This document shows positions 56,804-64,000 of a stretch of DNA of 64,000 bases, piece by piece. The notes below the pieces were generated by a model. That model saw only the letters and a list, made by a program, of their open reading frames with translations, made no database searches and was not told where the DNA came from. The position numbers and the translations under genes are program-made. The stretch lies in contig JAEUKH010000012.1 of assembly GCA_016792845.1 (NCBI GenBank), forward strand, positions 1 to 64,000, in the 5' to 3' direction. Source of the stretch: Myxococcales bacterium (GTDB taxonomy: Bacteria > Myxococcota_A > Polyangia > Polyangiales > Ga0077539). Every line of letters starts with the position of its first letter. The stretch's first letter is position 1.

Positions 56804-58282
56804 ATGGCGCAGCAACAGAGTGGTGGGCGACGACCCGGGGCGATGACCCAGGCGATGGCCGCCGCGAAGAACTACACGGGCCCGAAGGTGCTGCGTGTGG
56901 GGGTGTTTCGCGGTACGAAGGTGACCGAAGAGCGCATCATCCGTGAGCGCGTCACGGTGACCGTGGGCACCACCGAGCGAAACACCTTCACCGTGGTCGC
57001 GCCCGAGGTGCCGCCGAGCTTCGAGCTCTTCTCGATGGAGGGGGGCCAGTATGTGCTCAACTTCACCGACCGCATGGAGGGCCGCGTGGTGCTCGACAGC
57101 GGCATCAAGAAGCTCTCAGAGCTCCGGCAGGGCGGGGCGCAGCGCGGGCCTGCGGGCTTCAAGATCCCGCTGCCCGAGTCGTCGCGCGGCAAGATCGAGC
57201 TCGGCGAGGTCACGTTTCTGTTTCAGTTCGTGGTGCCGCCGCCGCCGCAGCCGAAGCCGCAGTTGCCGGCCGCGATTCGTTCGAACGTCTTGCGCAACGT
57301 CGACTGGACGTACAACGCCTGTCTGTCGTTCTTCCTGGTGGTGGCGATCGTGGGCGTGGCGTACGTCGAGTACATCTACGACCCCGTGGTCGATGACGGG
57401 CTCGACCTGAGCGACGCGCGCCTTGTGCGGCTCTTGGCGACCCCCGCGGCGCCTGAAGAGCCTCCGCCGCCTGAGCAGACCCCCGATCAAAATCAACAGC
57501 CTGAACAGAACCAGGCGGCCGCTGCGCCGGCCCAACATGCGCCCTCTCCCGCGCAGAACGCGGCGGCGCGTCAAGCGGCTGCGCAAGGGCGCGCCGAGCG
57601 TCAGGCTTCGAACGCCGCGGCCGCGGCCGAGCGTGCGGCCAATGCGGCCTTGGCGGGTCTTCAGAACAGCGCCGAGTTTGCGGCGCTTACGGGCGCGACC
57701 GACACGGGCCGCGGTTCGGCGCGTGACGCGCTCAGCCAGGGCGGCTTGATGGCGGGCTCTGAGCGAGACCTCGCCAACGTCGGCGGCATCTCGACGGCGA
57801 CGGGCTCGGGGGTCCGCCGTGGCGGCCTCGCGGCGTCGGCGGGCGGCAACGGCCTCGGCGGTCGCGGGCTCGGGCAGTCGGGCACCGTCAACGGCGGCGG
57901 TGGCAACATCGGCTCGGGCGGCGAGGTGGTGACCGAGCGTGTGATCCGCGGCAGCGCCAACGTCGGCGGCGGCGACTCGGTGGGCGGCGAAGGCAACGTC
58001 GACGCCAACGCGGTGGCCCGCATCATCCGTGGTCAGCTCGGCGGCATTCGCTCGTGTTATGAGCGCTCGCTGCGTAACAACCCGACGCTCTCGGGGCGTC
58101 TCGATGTGCGCTTCACCATCGGTGAGAGCGGCCGTATCAGCTCGATCAATTCGTCGGGTCTGCCGGCGGCGCCGGAGGTCGGCACCTGCGTCGAAGGCCG
58201 TATTCGGAACCTGGTGTTCCCGCGGCCTGAGGGTGGGAGCGTTGAGTTCTCGTTCCCGTTCACGTTTACGCCGGGGTCGTGA
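56804..58282 (+). CDS. Inner-membrane protein with FHA-like head and AgmX/PglI C-terminal (TonB-like) domain
   Basis: 492 residues, start ATG 56804 with GGAGG eight bases before. Residues about 28-143 form a cytosolic beta-rich FHA-like domain (LRVGVFRGTKVTEERIIRER, VTVTVGTTERNTFTVV). One membrane helix is at about 171-192 (ACLSFFLVVAIVGVAYVEY). A long Gln/Ala then Gly-rich periplasmic linker follows. The last ~90 residues are the AgmX/PglI C-terminal domain: VARIIRGQLGGIRSCYERSL, RNNPTLSGRLDVRFTIGESG and PEVGTCVEGRIRNLVFPRPE, with the paired Cys of that family. Head-TM-linker-tail is also the layout of GltG in Myxococcus gliding motility. It probably transfers force or contact from the inner membrane to the periplasmic TPR proteins; that is inference. 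Confidence 0.85.
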   Translation: MAQQQSGGRRPGAMTQAMAAAKNYTGPKVLRVGVFRGTKVTEERIIRERVTVTVGTTERNTFTVVAPEVPPSFELFSMEGGQYVLNFTDRMEGRVVLDSGIKKLSELRQGGAQRGPAGFKIPLPESSRGKIELGEVTFLFQFVVPPPPQPKPQLPAAIRSNVLRNVDWTYNACLSFFLVVAIVGVAYVEYIYDPVVDDGLDLSDARLVRLLATPAAPEEPPPPEQTPDQNQQPEQNQAAAAPAQHAPSPAQNAAARQAAAQGRAERQASNAAAAAERAANAALAGLQNSAEFAALTGATDTGRGSARDALSQGGLMAGSERDLANVGGISTATGSGVRRGGLAASAGGNGLGGRGLGQSGTVNGGGGNIGSGGEVVTERVIRGSANVGGGDSVGGEGNVDANAVARIIRGQLGGIRSCYERSLRNNPTLSGRLDVRFTIGESGRISSINSSGLPAAPEVGTCVEGRIRNLVFPRPEGGSVEFSFPFTFTPGS

Positions 58283-58327
58283 TCGGCTGAGGGGGCGGTG
58301 ACCACGAGGCGGTCTGCTCAGAGGCTG

Positions 58328-58346
58328 AGCGGGCCGCTTCGCTTTT
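58328..58346 (+). terminator. Terminator-like hairpin after the TPR operon
   Basis: AGCG-GGC-CGCT (58328-58338), followed by TCGCTTTT, lies 46 bp beyond the last stop of the operon. An alternative pairing AGCG-CGCT directly abuts the T-run. Short but the best match to an intrinsic terminator in the window. Confidence 0.4.
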
Positions 58347-58431
58347 GGGGGAGTCAGAGGGCGAAGTTGCGGCCGCGCGACCCGCACCGCGCCGGCCCGG
58401 TCGATGCGGGCCAGCGCGAAGCGCAGGGCGT

Positions 58432-59613
58432 TCAGGGGCGGCGGGTGACACACCCCCGGGCGGGCACGCTGCGACCGCTCGGGGCGAAGAGGAAGATGTC
58501 GCCGCACTGGGGCGCCGCAGGGGTGCAGTCGGTGTCGCTCTCGCACGGACCCGTGCAAAAGCCCATGTTGGTGTTGGTCGGCAGACAGAGCGACGACTGG
58601 CAGGTGGCCGTGCCGTTGGGGTCGCAGCTCGCGCCGATCGGCGAGGTCAACGTCGTGGGCGCGCAGAAGAACTCAAGCCGGTCGGTGAGGTTGTTCTGAT
58701 ACGGCACGCAGGCCGTGCCCGCCGCGCAGTCGGCGTTGCGGCGGCAGCTCTGCTGGCAGCTCCCGAGGGTCGTCACGGGGGCGTTGTTGGCGGGCCTGAA
58801 CGTGATCTCGGCGCACACATACCCGGCCCCGCGGGCCGAACACTGGCTGTCACCGCCGCTCCCCAACGCGCACGGTACCGTGCACCGGCCTCGGGCGCAG
58901 AGCCCCGTCGCGCACTCGGTGCCCGTCTGGCAGGCCACCCCGAAGGCGCGGGTGCCCGTCGTCGTGGTGCAGCGCCAACAGCCGCGCATCTCGGCGCAGG
59001 TGAAGATGCCCGCGCAGGTGGGGGTCATCCCCGAGCAGTCGGCCGGCGAGGTGCATTCGCCCATCTCGCGCATGGTCGGCGCGCGGCACACCATGTTCTC
59101 GCAGAGGCCGCCGTTCAGGCAGAGGCGGTTGTTGCAGCAGCGCTCCCCGTTGCCGCCGCAGGGGCCCGCGTCGACCCCGACGTCGGCGACGCCCGTGTCG
59201 GTGTTCGGGGCGCCGCGGTCGGTGACCGGGGCCGCGTCGAAGGCGCCCGCGTCGGTGACGGGGTTGCCGCTGTCGACCGGCGCGCCGCTGTCAAAGCTCC
59301 CGGTGTCGGTCGCCACGACGCCGGTGTCGCTCTTGGCGACGGCGTCGGCGGGCGCGCCGGTGTCGGGCTGAACGACCCCCGCGTCGCGGGTCACGCAGCG
59401 GGCCGAGGCGCCTGTGGTGTCGCACACCTCGAAGCCGCTGCAGGGCGGGTTGCACGCGCTCACGCACGCCCCCGCCACGCAGGTGAAGCCGTCGCGGCAC
59501 GCGGGCGAACAGCTGCCGCCCGCCACGGTGTTCGAGCCGCCATCGCCGCAGCCCACGGCCCCCGCCGTCAACGCCAGGAGCACACCCAACCACCCGAACG
59601 ATCGTCGACGCAT
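58432..59613 (-). CDS. Cys-rich lipoprotein of unknown function
   Basis: 393 residues from ATG 59613 (MRRRSFGWLGVLLALTAGAV), lipobox GAVGC. Small disulfide modules CSPACRDGFTCVAGACVSAC and CNPPCSGFEVCDTTG open the mature part, then an Asp/Thr-rich linker with repeated TDTG/SDTG and DAG (about 95-150). A Cys-rich C-terminal half follows: CCNNRLCLNGGLCENMVCRA, CTSPADCSGMTPTCAGIFTC, CQTGTECATGLCARGRCTVP and CESDTDCTPAAPQCGDI. The patterns match Dickkopf-like/EB-type modules typical of myxobacterial surface lipoproteins. No enzyme motif. It diverges from the CDF transporter gene by 87 bp and converges on the TPR operon. Confidence 0.78.
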   Translation of the reverse strand: MRRRSFGWLGVLLALTAGAVGCGDGGSNTVAGGSCSPACRDGFTCVAGACVSACNPPCSGFEVCDTTGASARCVTRDAGVVQPDTGAPADAVAKSDTGVVATDTGSFDSGAPVDSGNPVTDAGAFDAAPVTDRGAPNTDTGVADVGVDAGPCGGNGERCCNNRLCLNGGLCENMVCRAPTMREMGECTSPADCSGMTPTCAGIFTCAEMRGCWRCTTTTGTRAFGVACQTGTECATGLCARGRCTVPCALGSGGDSQCSARGAGYVCAEITFRPANNAPVTTLGSCQQSCRRNADCAAGTACVPYQNNLTDRLEFFCAPTTLTSPIGASCDPNGTATCQSSLCLPTNTNMGFCTGPCESDTDCTPAAPQCGDIFLFAPSGRSVPARGCVTRRP

Positions 59614-59700
59614 GGTTGATCGGTACCACGCCTCGGGCAGCGGCGAAATGTCAGCCGCGCCTCTCATCTTGCGATCTGGTGTAAGGTCCGCGCACCCAAG

Positions 59701-60609
59701 ATGGCCCACGGCGGAAGTACAAAGATCATCCTCATGTCTCTCGGCGCCAACGTCGGCATCGCCCTCGCGAAGACCGTCGCGGCGGTGATTACCCGCTCGG
59801 GCTCGATGCTCGCAGAGGCGCTCCACTCGTTCTCAGATTGCGCCAACCAGGTGTTGCTGCTGGTGGGCAACAAGCAGGCTCAGAAGCCGCCGACGGCAGA
59901 ATACCCCCTCGGGCAGGGGCGGGCGTCGTACTTCTGGAGCTTCGTCGTCGCGCTGATGCTCTTCTTCGGCGGCGGCGTGGTGGCCATCTGGGAGGGTGTC
60001 GAGAAGGTGCACCACCCCGAGCACGTCGAGAAGGTGATGGTGGCCTTCGGGGTGCTCCTCTTCTCGCTGGTGCTTGAGGGCGTCTCGCTCGCGGGCTGTG
60101 TGAAAGAGATCCGCGCCGAGGCCAACGGGCGGGGGCTGCTCGAGACCCTGCGCGAGACCAAGAACGCCGACCTCGTGGTGGTGACGGGTGAGAACTTCGC
60201 CGCGGTGGTGGGCCTCGCCCTCGCGGCGGTCTTCCTCGGCATCGCGGCCCTCACCGGCAACGGGTTGTGGGACGGCATCGGCAGCATCTCGATCGGCGTG
60301 GTGCTGGTGGGCATCGCGTTCTTCCTCGCGCGGGAGTCGCAGTCGCTGCTGCTCGGCGAGCGGGCCGACCCGGCGGTCGAGGCGGGGGTGCGCGAGGCCC
60401 TCTCGGCCGACGCGCGGCTTGAGGGGCTTCTGCGCTTGATCTCGATCCAGCAAGGGCCCGGCGAGGTCGTGCTGGCCATGAAGGTGAAGGTCAAGAGCGG
60501 CATCACGTCAGACGAGCTGGTGGCGGCGATCAACGAGTTTGAGACGCGGGTGCGTGCGCGCCTGCCCGAAGTGAAATGGCAGTTCGTCGAGCCCGACTTC
60601 GAAGAGTGA
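59701..60609 (+). CDS. Cation diffusion facilitator (CDF) family transporter
   Basis: 302 residues with six predicted membrane helices: MSLGANVGIALAKTVAAVIT, SMLAEALHSFSDCANQVLLL, WSFVVALMLFFGGGVVAIWE, VAFGVLLFSLVLEGVSLAG, NFAAVVGLALAAVFLGIAAL and IGSISIGVVLVGIAFFL. A cytosolic C-terminal domain (about 225-302) has AMKVKVKSGITSDELVAAIN. In TM2 the metal site is HSFSD (HxxxD), but the TM5 partner is ENFAA instead of the usual HxxxD, as in the ZNT9/TMEM163-like branch. Metal and direction cannot be inferred. The gene overlaps the following SUMF1-like gene by 34 bp. TAAGGT lies 13 bp before the ATG. Confidence 0.88.
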   Translation: MAHGGSTKIILMSLGANVGIALAKTVAAVITRSGSMLAEALHSFSDCANQVLLLVGNKQAQKPPTAEYPLGQGRASYFWSFVVALMLFFGGGVVAIWEGVEKVHHPEHVEKVMVAFGVLLFSLVLEGVSLAGCVKEIRAEANGRGLLETLRETKNADLVVVTGENFAAVVGLALAAVFLGIAALTGNGLWDGIGSISIGVVLVGIAFFLARESQSLLLGERADPAVEAGVREALSADARLEGLLRLISIQQGPGEVVLAMKVKVKSGITSDELVAAINEFETRVRARLPEVKWQFVEPDFEE

Positions 60610-61325
60610 TCGCTGCGCTGGGCCTCGTCGCGCTGGCGGCGGTGCTCGCGGGGATGGTGCCGCGGCGTCGGCTCCGGTGCCCGCTCGGGAGCGTGCTCGT
60701 CGACGGGCAGTTCTGCATCGACGTGTTCGAGGGCTCGGTGCTCGAGCTCTTGCCGCGCGGGCGCTCGCGACCGTGGAGCCCGTACGCGCCGCTGGCGCCC
60801 GGGGGGCGGTATCGGGCGCGCTCGCAGCGGGGGGCCGTTCCGCAGGGGTACATCTCGCAGGTTCAGGCGCGGGCGGCGTGCGCGGCGGCGGGCAAGCGGC
60901 TCTGCACCGAGACCGAGTGGAGCCGCGCGTGCCGCGGGCCGACGGCGACCCCTTGGCCGTACGGCGCGCACTACGTCCGCGGGCGCTGCAACGACGGCCG
61001 GGTGGGGCCGGTGCCGCGCCTCTTCGGCGGCGGCGACGTCTTTCACGAGACCCAGATGATGGACCCCCGCCTCAACCGCATGCCCGGCACGCTCATGGCC
61101 TCGGGCGCCGCGCGCCGCTGCACCAACCGCTACGGCGTCTTCGACATGGTGGGCAACCTCCACGAGTGGGTCGACACCGTGCGGGGCGGGCGCGGCGTGT
61201 TTCGCGGGGGCTACTACGTCGACGTTCACATCAACGGCGAGGGGTGCGGCTACGCGACCCGGGCCCACGCGCCGACGTACCGCGATTACAGCATCGGCTT
61301 CCGCTGCTGCGCCAACCCGCGCTGA
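60576..61325 (+). CDS. Membrane-anchored formylglycine-generating-enzyme-like (SUMF1/FGE-sulfatase) protein
   Basis: 249 residues. ATG 60576 gives a charged n-region and a membrane anchor (MAVRRARLRRVIAALGLVAL, then AAVLAGM); a GTG at 60606 would overlap the CDF stop by 4 bp but lacks the basic n-region. The domain has the SUMF1 hallmarks CPLGSVLVDGQFCIDVFEGS, ARAACAAAGKRLCTETEWSR, ACRGPTATPWPYGAHYV, NRYGVFDMVGNLHEWVDTVR, GVFRGGYYVD and YRDYSIGFRCC. Family members generate formylglycine or oxidise thiols, but many secreted homologues have other roles, and the catalytic Cys pair is not certain here. The start is nested in the 3' end of the CDF gene, so the two are coupled. The 42-bp repeat array begins 1 bp after its stop. 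Confidence 0.83.
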   Translation: MAVRRARLRRVIAALGLVALAAVLAGMVPRRRLRCPLGSVLVDGQFCIDVFEGSVLELLPRGRSRPWSPYAPLAPGGRYRARSQRGAVPQGYISQVQARAACAAAGKRLCTETEWSRACRGPTATPWPYGAHYVRGRCNDGRVGPVPRLFGGGDVFHETQMMDPRLNRMPGTLMASGAARRCTNRYGVFDMVGNLHEWVDTVRGGRGVFRGGYYVDVHINGEGCGYATRAHAPTYRDYSIGFRCCANPR

Positions 61326-61326
61326 A

Positions 61327-61494
61327 CATCGCCGGGGTGACGCCGTCGTCGCGCGGCCGCAGGGCTCGCATCGCCGCGGTGACGCCGTCGTCGCGCGGTC
61401 GCAGGGCTCGCATCGCCGCGGTGACGCCGTCGTCGCGCGGCCGCAGGGCTTGCGTCGCCGCGGTGACGCCGTCGTCGCGCGGTCGCGGGGGTTG
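61327..61494. repeat. 42-bp tandem repeat, locus 2 (four units)
   Basis: Units at 61327-61368, 61369-61410, 61411-61452 and 61453-61494 are each exactly 42 bp: CATCGCCGCGGTGACGCCGT, then CGTCGCGCGGCCGCAGGGCT, then CG. Identity between units is above 90 percent. Compared with locus 1 (8419-8544), CATCGCCGCG and CGTCGTCGCGCGG are shared while the centre differs. Self-pairing is kept with GU pairs (CGCGGTGACG with CGTCGTCGCG). The array ends CATCGGCCCGACGATGATTT, the same boundary motif as locus 1. The minus strand is open as MRALRPRDDGVTAA repeats. Confidence 0.92.
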
Positions 61495-61526
61495 CATCGG
61501 CCCGACGATGATTTCTGCTTTCGCTC

Positions 61527-62705
61527 TCAATCGCGGGGTAAAGGCCACATCGGGGCGCTGAGCTCTATGTCGTCTCGGGGGTCGCCGGGCAGGGCGCCGT
61601 CGCTATGAAAGATCACCCGTCGGTCGGCGGTCTCGCGCCGCGAAATCGTCGCGCCGTCTCGGCACGCGTCACGGGTGAGGGCGGGGTCGGCGGCTCCGAG
61701 GGCGAGGGCGGCCATGCGCCGGAGGGTGCGCCCCCGCCGCGCCGAACGCAGCACGCTCTCAAGCGTCGCGGGCGAGAGCGAGAGGAGCGCGTCGTCGCCG
61801 AACGCATTGACGAGAGACCGCGCCGCGGCGTCGGTGGCGGTCACGGTCGGCGGGGTCGCCGCGAGCACCGGCACGAGGTCGAGGGCGCGTCGCCAACCGT
61901 CGACGAGCTGCCGTGCGGTGCGCCAGAGCGTGAGCGCCGCGGCCGAATCGGGGAGCCCGAGCGCCACCGGCAGCCCGCGGTCGACGTCGCCGCTCAGGGA
62001 GAGCACCTCGCGGGCGAGGGCCGGGCCGATCGGGAGCGGGTCGCGCAGCATCGCCGCGAGGGCCTCTCGCTGCCCCAACGAGGGCGCCTCGGGGCCTCGG
62101 TCGAGGCAGAGGGTCACCGCGGCCCTGAGCTCGTCTGCGAGGGCGCCTGAGAGGGCGAGGCCGACGAGGTCGCCCTCGACGGTGGGGTCGTCGCTCAGAC
62201 GGAGGTACGCGAGGAGGTGGGGCACGCACGCGGCGGCCGGGGCGAAGCGCGCGCGCAGGAGGAGCCAGCGGAGGGTGACGAGGTTCGGGTGGGGGTCGGG
62301 GCTGCCGACGCGCCGGTGGCTTGTGGCGGTGCAGCGCGCGGCGGCTTCGAGGGCGTCGAGGGTCGGGCCGAGCGCGGCGAGGGTCTCGGCGTCGCGGGGC
62401 GGCAGGGTCTCGGCGGCGAAGAGGCTGCGAAAGGCCGTGCCTTCGAAGGGCGGGAGCGGGCGCTCGCGGAGCGCCGTTGCGAGGGCCGCGTGGGTGTTGC
62501 AGGGCGCGTCGGGCGCGAGGGCGGGGCGCGGCGCAGGCCGTGGCCCGTGGCTGGCGACACGCTGCCGGTGCAGGGCGCGGGTGGCGGTGAGGGCGCGGTT
62601 GAGGCTCTGGTGGGCGAGGGCTCCGTAGAGGAGGGCCGCGACGAGGGTCACCGCCGCGAGGCCGCCGAGGGTCGGGCCAAGGTCGACCGAGGGCTTCGGG
62701 GTCAC
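61527..62705 (-). CDS. Membrane-anchored protein of unknown function
   Basis: 392 residues from GTG 62705. This start is preferred because it lies 5 bp after the upstream stop; an upstream start at 62741 would overlap that gene by 32 bp. One membrane segment (LGGLAAVTLVAALLYGALAH, about 13-32) follows a short basic N-terminus. The periplasmic part is Ala/Leu/Arg-rich helical: PTLDALEAAARCTATSHRRV, LVTLRWLLLRARFAPAAACV, PHLLAYLRLSDDPTVEGDLV, AARSLVNAFGDDALLSLSPA. It has the character of a helical-repeat protein without recognisable motif. It is the second gene after a TPR-like gene cut by the window edge. Its stop lies 30 bp before the 42-bp repeat array. Confidence 0.65.
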   Translation of the reverse strand: MTPKPSVDLGPTLGGLAAVTLVAALLYGALAHQSLNRALTATRALHRQRVASHGPRPAPRPALAPDAPCNTHAALATALRERPLPPFEGTAFRSLFAAETLPPRDAETLAALGPTLDALEAAARCTATSHRRVGSPDPHPNLVTLRWLLLRARFAPAAACVPHLLAYLRLSDDPTVEGDLVGLALSGALADELRAAVTLCLDRGPEAPSLGQREALAAMLRDPLPIGPALAREVLSLSGDVDRGLPVALGLPDSAAALTLWRTARQLVDGWRRALDLVPVLAATPPTVTATDAAARSLVNAFGDDALLSLSPATLESVLRSARRGRTLRRMAALALGAADPALTRDACRDGATISRRETADRRVIFHSDGALPGDPRDDIELSAPMWPLPRD

Positions 62706-62709
62706 GCGC

Positions 62710-64000
62710 TTAGTATTGCGGGTAGACCGGCTCGGCGACAAAGTCGTCGGCCATGATGTGACCCCAGCTCCCGTCGGCGTCGTCGTAGACCTCGATGACG
62801 GCGTCGCGGCCGAGCCAGGGGGCGACGTCCCAAAAGACGCGGCGGAAGCCTTCGCCGTTGTTGCCCGCGGCCGAGAGCACGGTCTCGCCGTTGACCCTCA
62901 GGCGCACGCCCACGCGCTCGGTGTCGGCGCCGCCGGCCACAAGAAAGCTGATCGCGGGGCTCGTCACCCGGAAGGTGCGCGAGCGGAGCAGACCGCGATA
63001 GCTGTCGGCGTTGCGCGCGTACGAGCTCGCATACCGCTGGCCCCGGAAGCCGTTGATGAAGCTCTGGCTCGCGGGCGTGTCGTGGATGGGCCCGGGGCCG
63101 AAGGCGTTGCCGGCGGCGATCCAGCCTTGCCAGCGGGCGTCTTCGAAGCTGCCCTCGCGGGGGTCGAAGAGGCCCGCGGGGCGCAGCCAGGGGGCGTCGC
63201 TGGCGAGGGCTCCGGCGCGGGTGCAGAGGGCGTCGCCGCGGCGCACGGGGCCCCGCAAGACTTCGAGCGCGCGGTGAAGCTCGGCGTCGCGGGCGGTGGC
63301 GCAGGGGAGGGGCGCCAGGAGCGCGGCGGCGCCTTCGAGGTCGCCCAAGACGAGACGCCCGCGGGCCACGGTGACCCGCGCCCAGGGCGCGACCGGGGTG
63401 ACGTTCGCGCGGGCTTGCAAGAGCGCGGCTTCGCGCGCGTGCCCCGTGGCGCCGAGGAAGATCAGCGCGGGGTCGAGGTCGGCGGCGGTGAGCGCGGCGG
63501 TGTGCGACTTGGCGAGGGTCGCGATGGCGAAGCGCCAGGCGGCGACGTCGCGGCCCCCGTCGTAGGTGTGGAGGCGGCGGGCGCGGAGGTCTTCGGCGCG
63601 GCGGCGCATCCAGCTGCGCCGCGGGTCGAGCATGACGGCGTCGCGGGCGAGGGTGAAGGCGCGCTCGATCTGCTGGTCGCGCTCGGCGCCGCGGGCGTTG
63701 TCGGCCATGCGCTCGGCGAGCCGCTGGATGAGGTTTTGCGTCGCGCTGTCGCGGAGGGCGAAGCGTTGGGCCTCGCGGGCTGCGAGGGCGGCGAGGTCAA
63801 AAAAACCGTGCTCGCCGAGGCGGCGGGCGCGCTCTGCGAGGTGCCGCGAGAAGCGCCCGAGGCCCTCGCAGAGCAGCGGGTTTTGCGGCTCATCGAGGCT
63901 CTGAAGGAGGAAGCCTAGGGCGAGCCGTCGGGCCTCGGGGAGCTGCCCCGCGGCGAGGTGGGCGCTCAGTCGGTCGAGGCGCTGCTGCGCGTCGCGCTGG
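62710..64000 (-). CDS. TPR-like helical protein with C-terminal beta domain (partial, continues beyond window)
   Basis: The frame is open from the right edge (no stop between 63709 and 64000), so at least 429 residues are present and the N-terminus is outside. The N-terminal part is helical with repeat-like spacing: QRDAQQRLDRLSAHLAAGQL, EARRLALGFLLQSLDEPQN, LARDAVMLDPRRSWMRRRAE and AREAALLQARANVTPVAP. The C-terminal 150 residues form a beta-rich jelly-roll-like domain (SFINGFRGQRYASSYARNAD, VGVRLRVNGETVLSAAGNNG, EGFRRVFWDVAPWLGRDAVI, EVYDDADGSWGHIMADDFVA). This resembles a carbohydrate-binding-module-like fold common at the end of myxobacterial surface proteins. The family is not identified. 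It is followed 5 bp later by the membrane-anchored gene. Confidence 0.65.
   Translation of the reverse strand, partial: QRDAQQRLDRLSAHLAAGQLPEARRLALGFLLQSLDEPQNPLLCEGLGRFSRHLAERARRLGEHGFFDLAALAAREAQRFALRDSATQNLIQRLAERMADNARGAERDQQIERAFTLARDAVMLDPRRSWMRRRAEDLRARRLHTYDGGRDVAAWRFAIATLAKSHTAALTAADLDPALIFLGATGHAREAALLQARANVTPVAPWARVTVARGRLVLGDLEGAAALLAPLPCATARDAELHRALEVLRGPVRRGDALCTRAGALASDAPWLRPAGLFDPREGSFEDARWQGWIAAGNAFGPGPIHDTPASQSFINGFRGQRYASSYARNADSYRGLLRSRTFRVTSPAISFLVAGGADTERVGVRLRVNGETVLSAAGNNGEGFRRVFWDVAPWLGRDAVIEVYDDADGSWGHIMADDFVAEPVYPQY

Overview
The window is about 64 kb of very GC-rich bacterial chromosome. The closest fit is a myxobacterium-type Myxococcota, probably of the Polyangia side. 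That assignment is inferred from gene content: many large lipoproteins with Cys-rich or pre-peptidase-like repeats, a eukaryotic-type Ser/Thr kinase, an AgmX/PglI-type C-terminal domain at the end of a TPR operon, and very high GC at third codon positions. No rRNA or species marker is present.

Layout. 0-2.2 kb is an insertion-sequence cluster: the end of an IS5-family element with a -1 frameshift site, then a complete IS3-family element of 1,609 bp with visible inverted repeats. 2.2-14.7 kb holds housekeeping and small genes: methionine aminopeptidase facing a LysR regulator reduced to its DNA-binding domain with a perfect LysR-type box between them, a PECR/DECR-type reductase, a glycine-rich lipoprotein, HU, an orphan SPPY methyltransferase, an aromatic-rich repeat protein and hisS. 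14.7-34.5 kb is dominated by surface lipoproteins (one with 17 Cys-rich repeats, two with pre-peptidase-like repeats), with SppA, a ureidoglycolate-lyase-like enzyme, a ketopantoate-reductase-like enzyme, an acyl-CoA dehydrogenase behind a FadR-like operator, a Ser/Thr kinase, a GST and a phospholipase-D/cardiolipin-synthase protein. 34.7-45.6 kb has ribosome recycling factor, a DUF362 Tat protein, a methyltransferase, an SF1 helicase, a selenocysteine tRNA gene (selC), two beta-propeller proteins and an ECF sigma/anti-sigma pair.

45.9-58.3 kb is a seven-gene, co-directional operon behind a good sigma-70-like promoter: two paralogous coiled-coil secreted proteins, two very large periplasmic TPR proteins, a TPR lipoprotein, a small secreted protein, and an inner-membrane protein with an FHA-like head and an AgmX/PglI (TonB-like) tail. 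The composition resembles the Glt/Agl trans-envelope machinery of myxobacteria and is the best candidate for a multi-protein system here. 58.4-64 kb has another lipoprotein, a CDF transporter overlapping a sulfatase-modifying-factor-like gene, and two unknown membrane or TPR-like genes, the last running off the right edge.

The most unusual structural feature is a 42-bp (14-codon) tandem repeat found at two places 53 kb apart (about 8.4 and 61.3 kb), each just downstream of a minus-strand gene and each ending in the same boundary motif. Many start codons are preceded at 4-13 bp by a TAGNNT-like hexamer, suggesting short-leader or leaderless transcripts.
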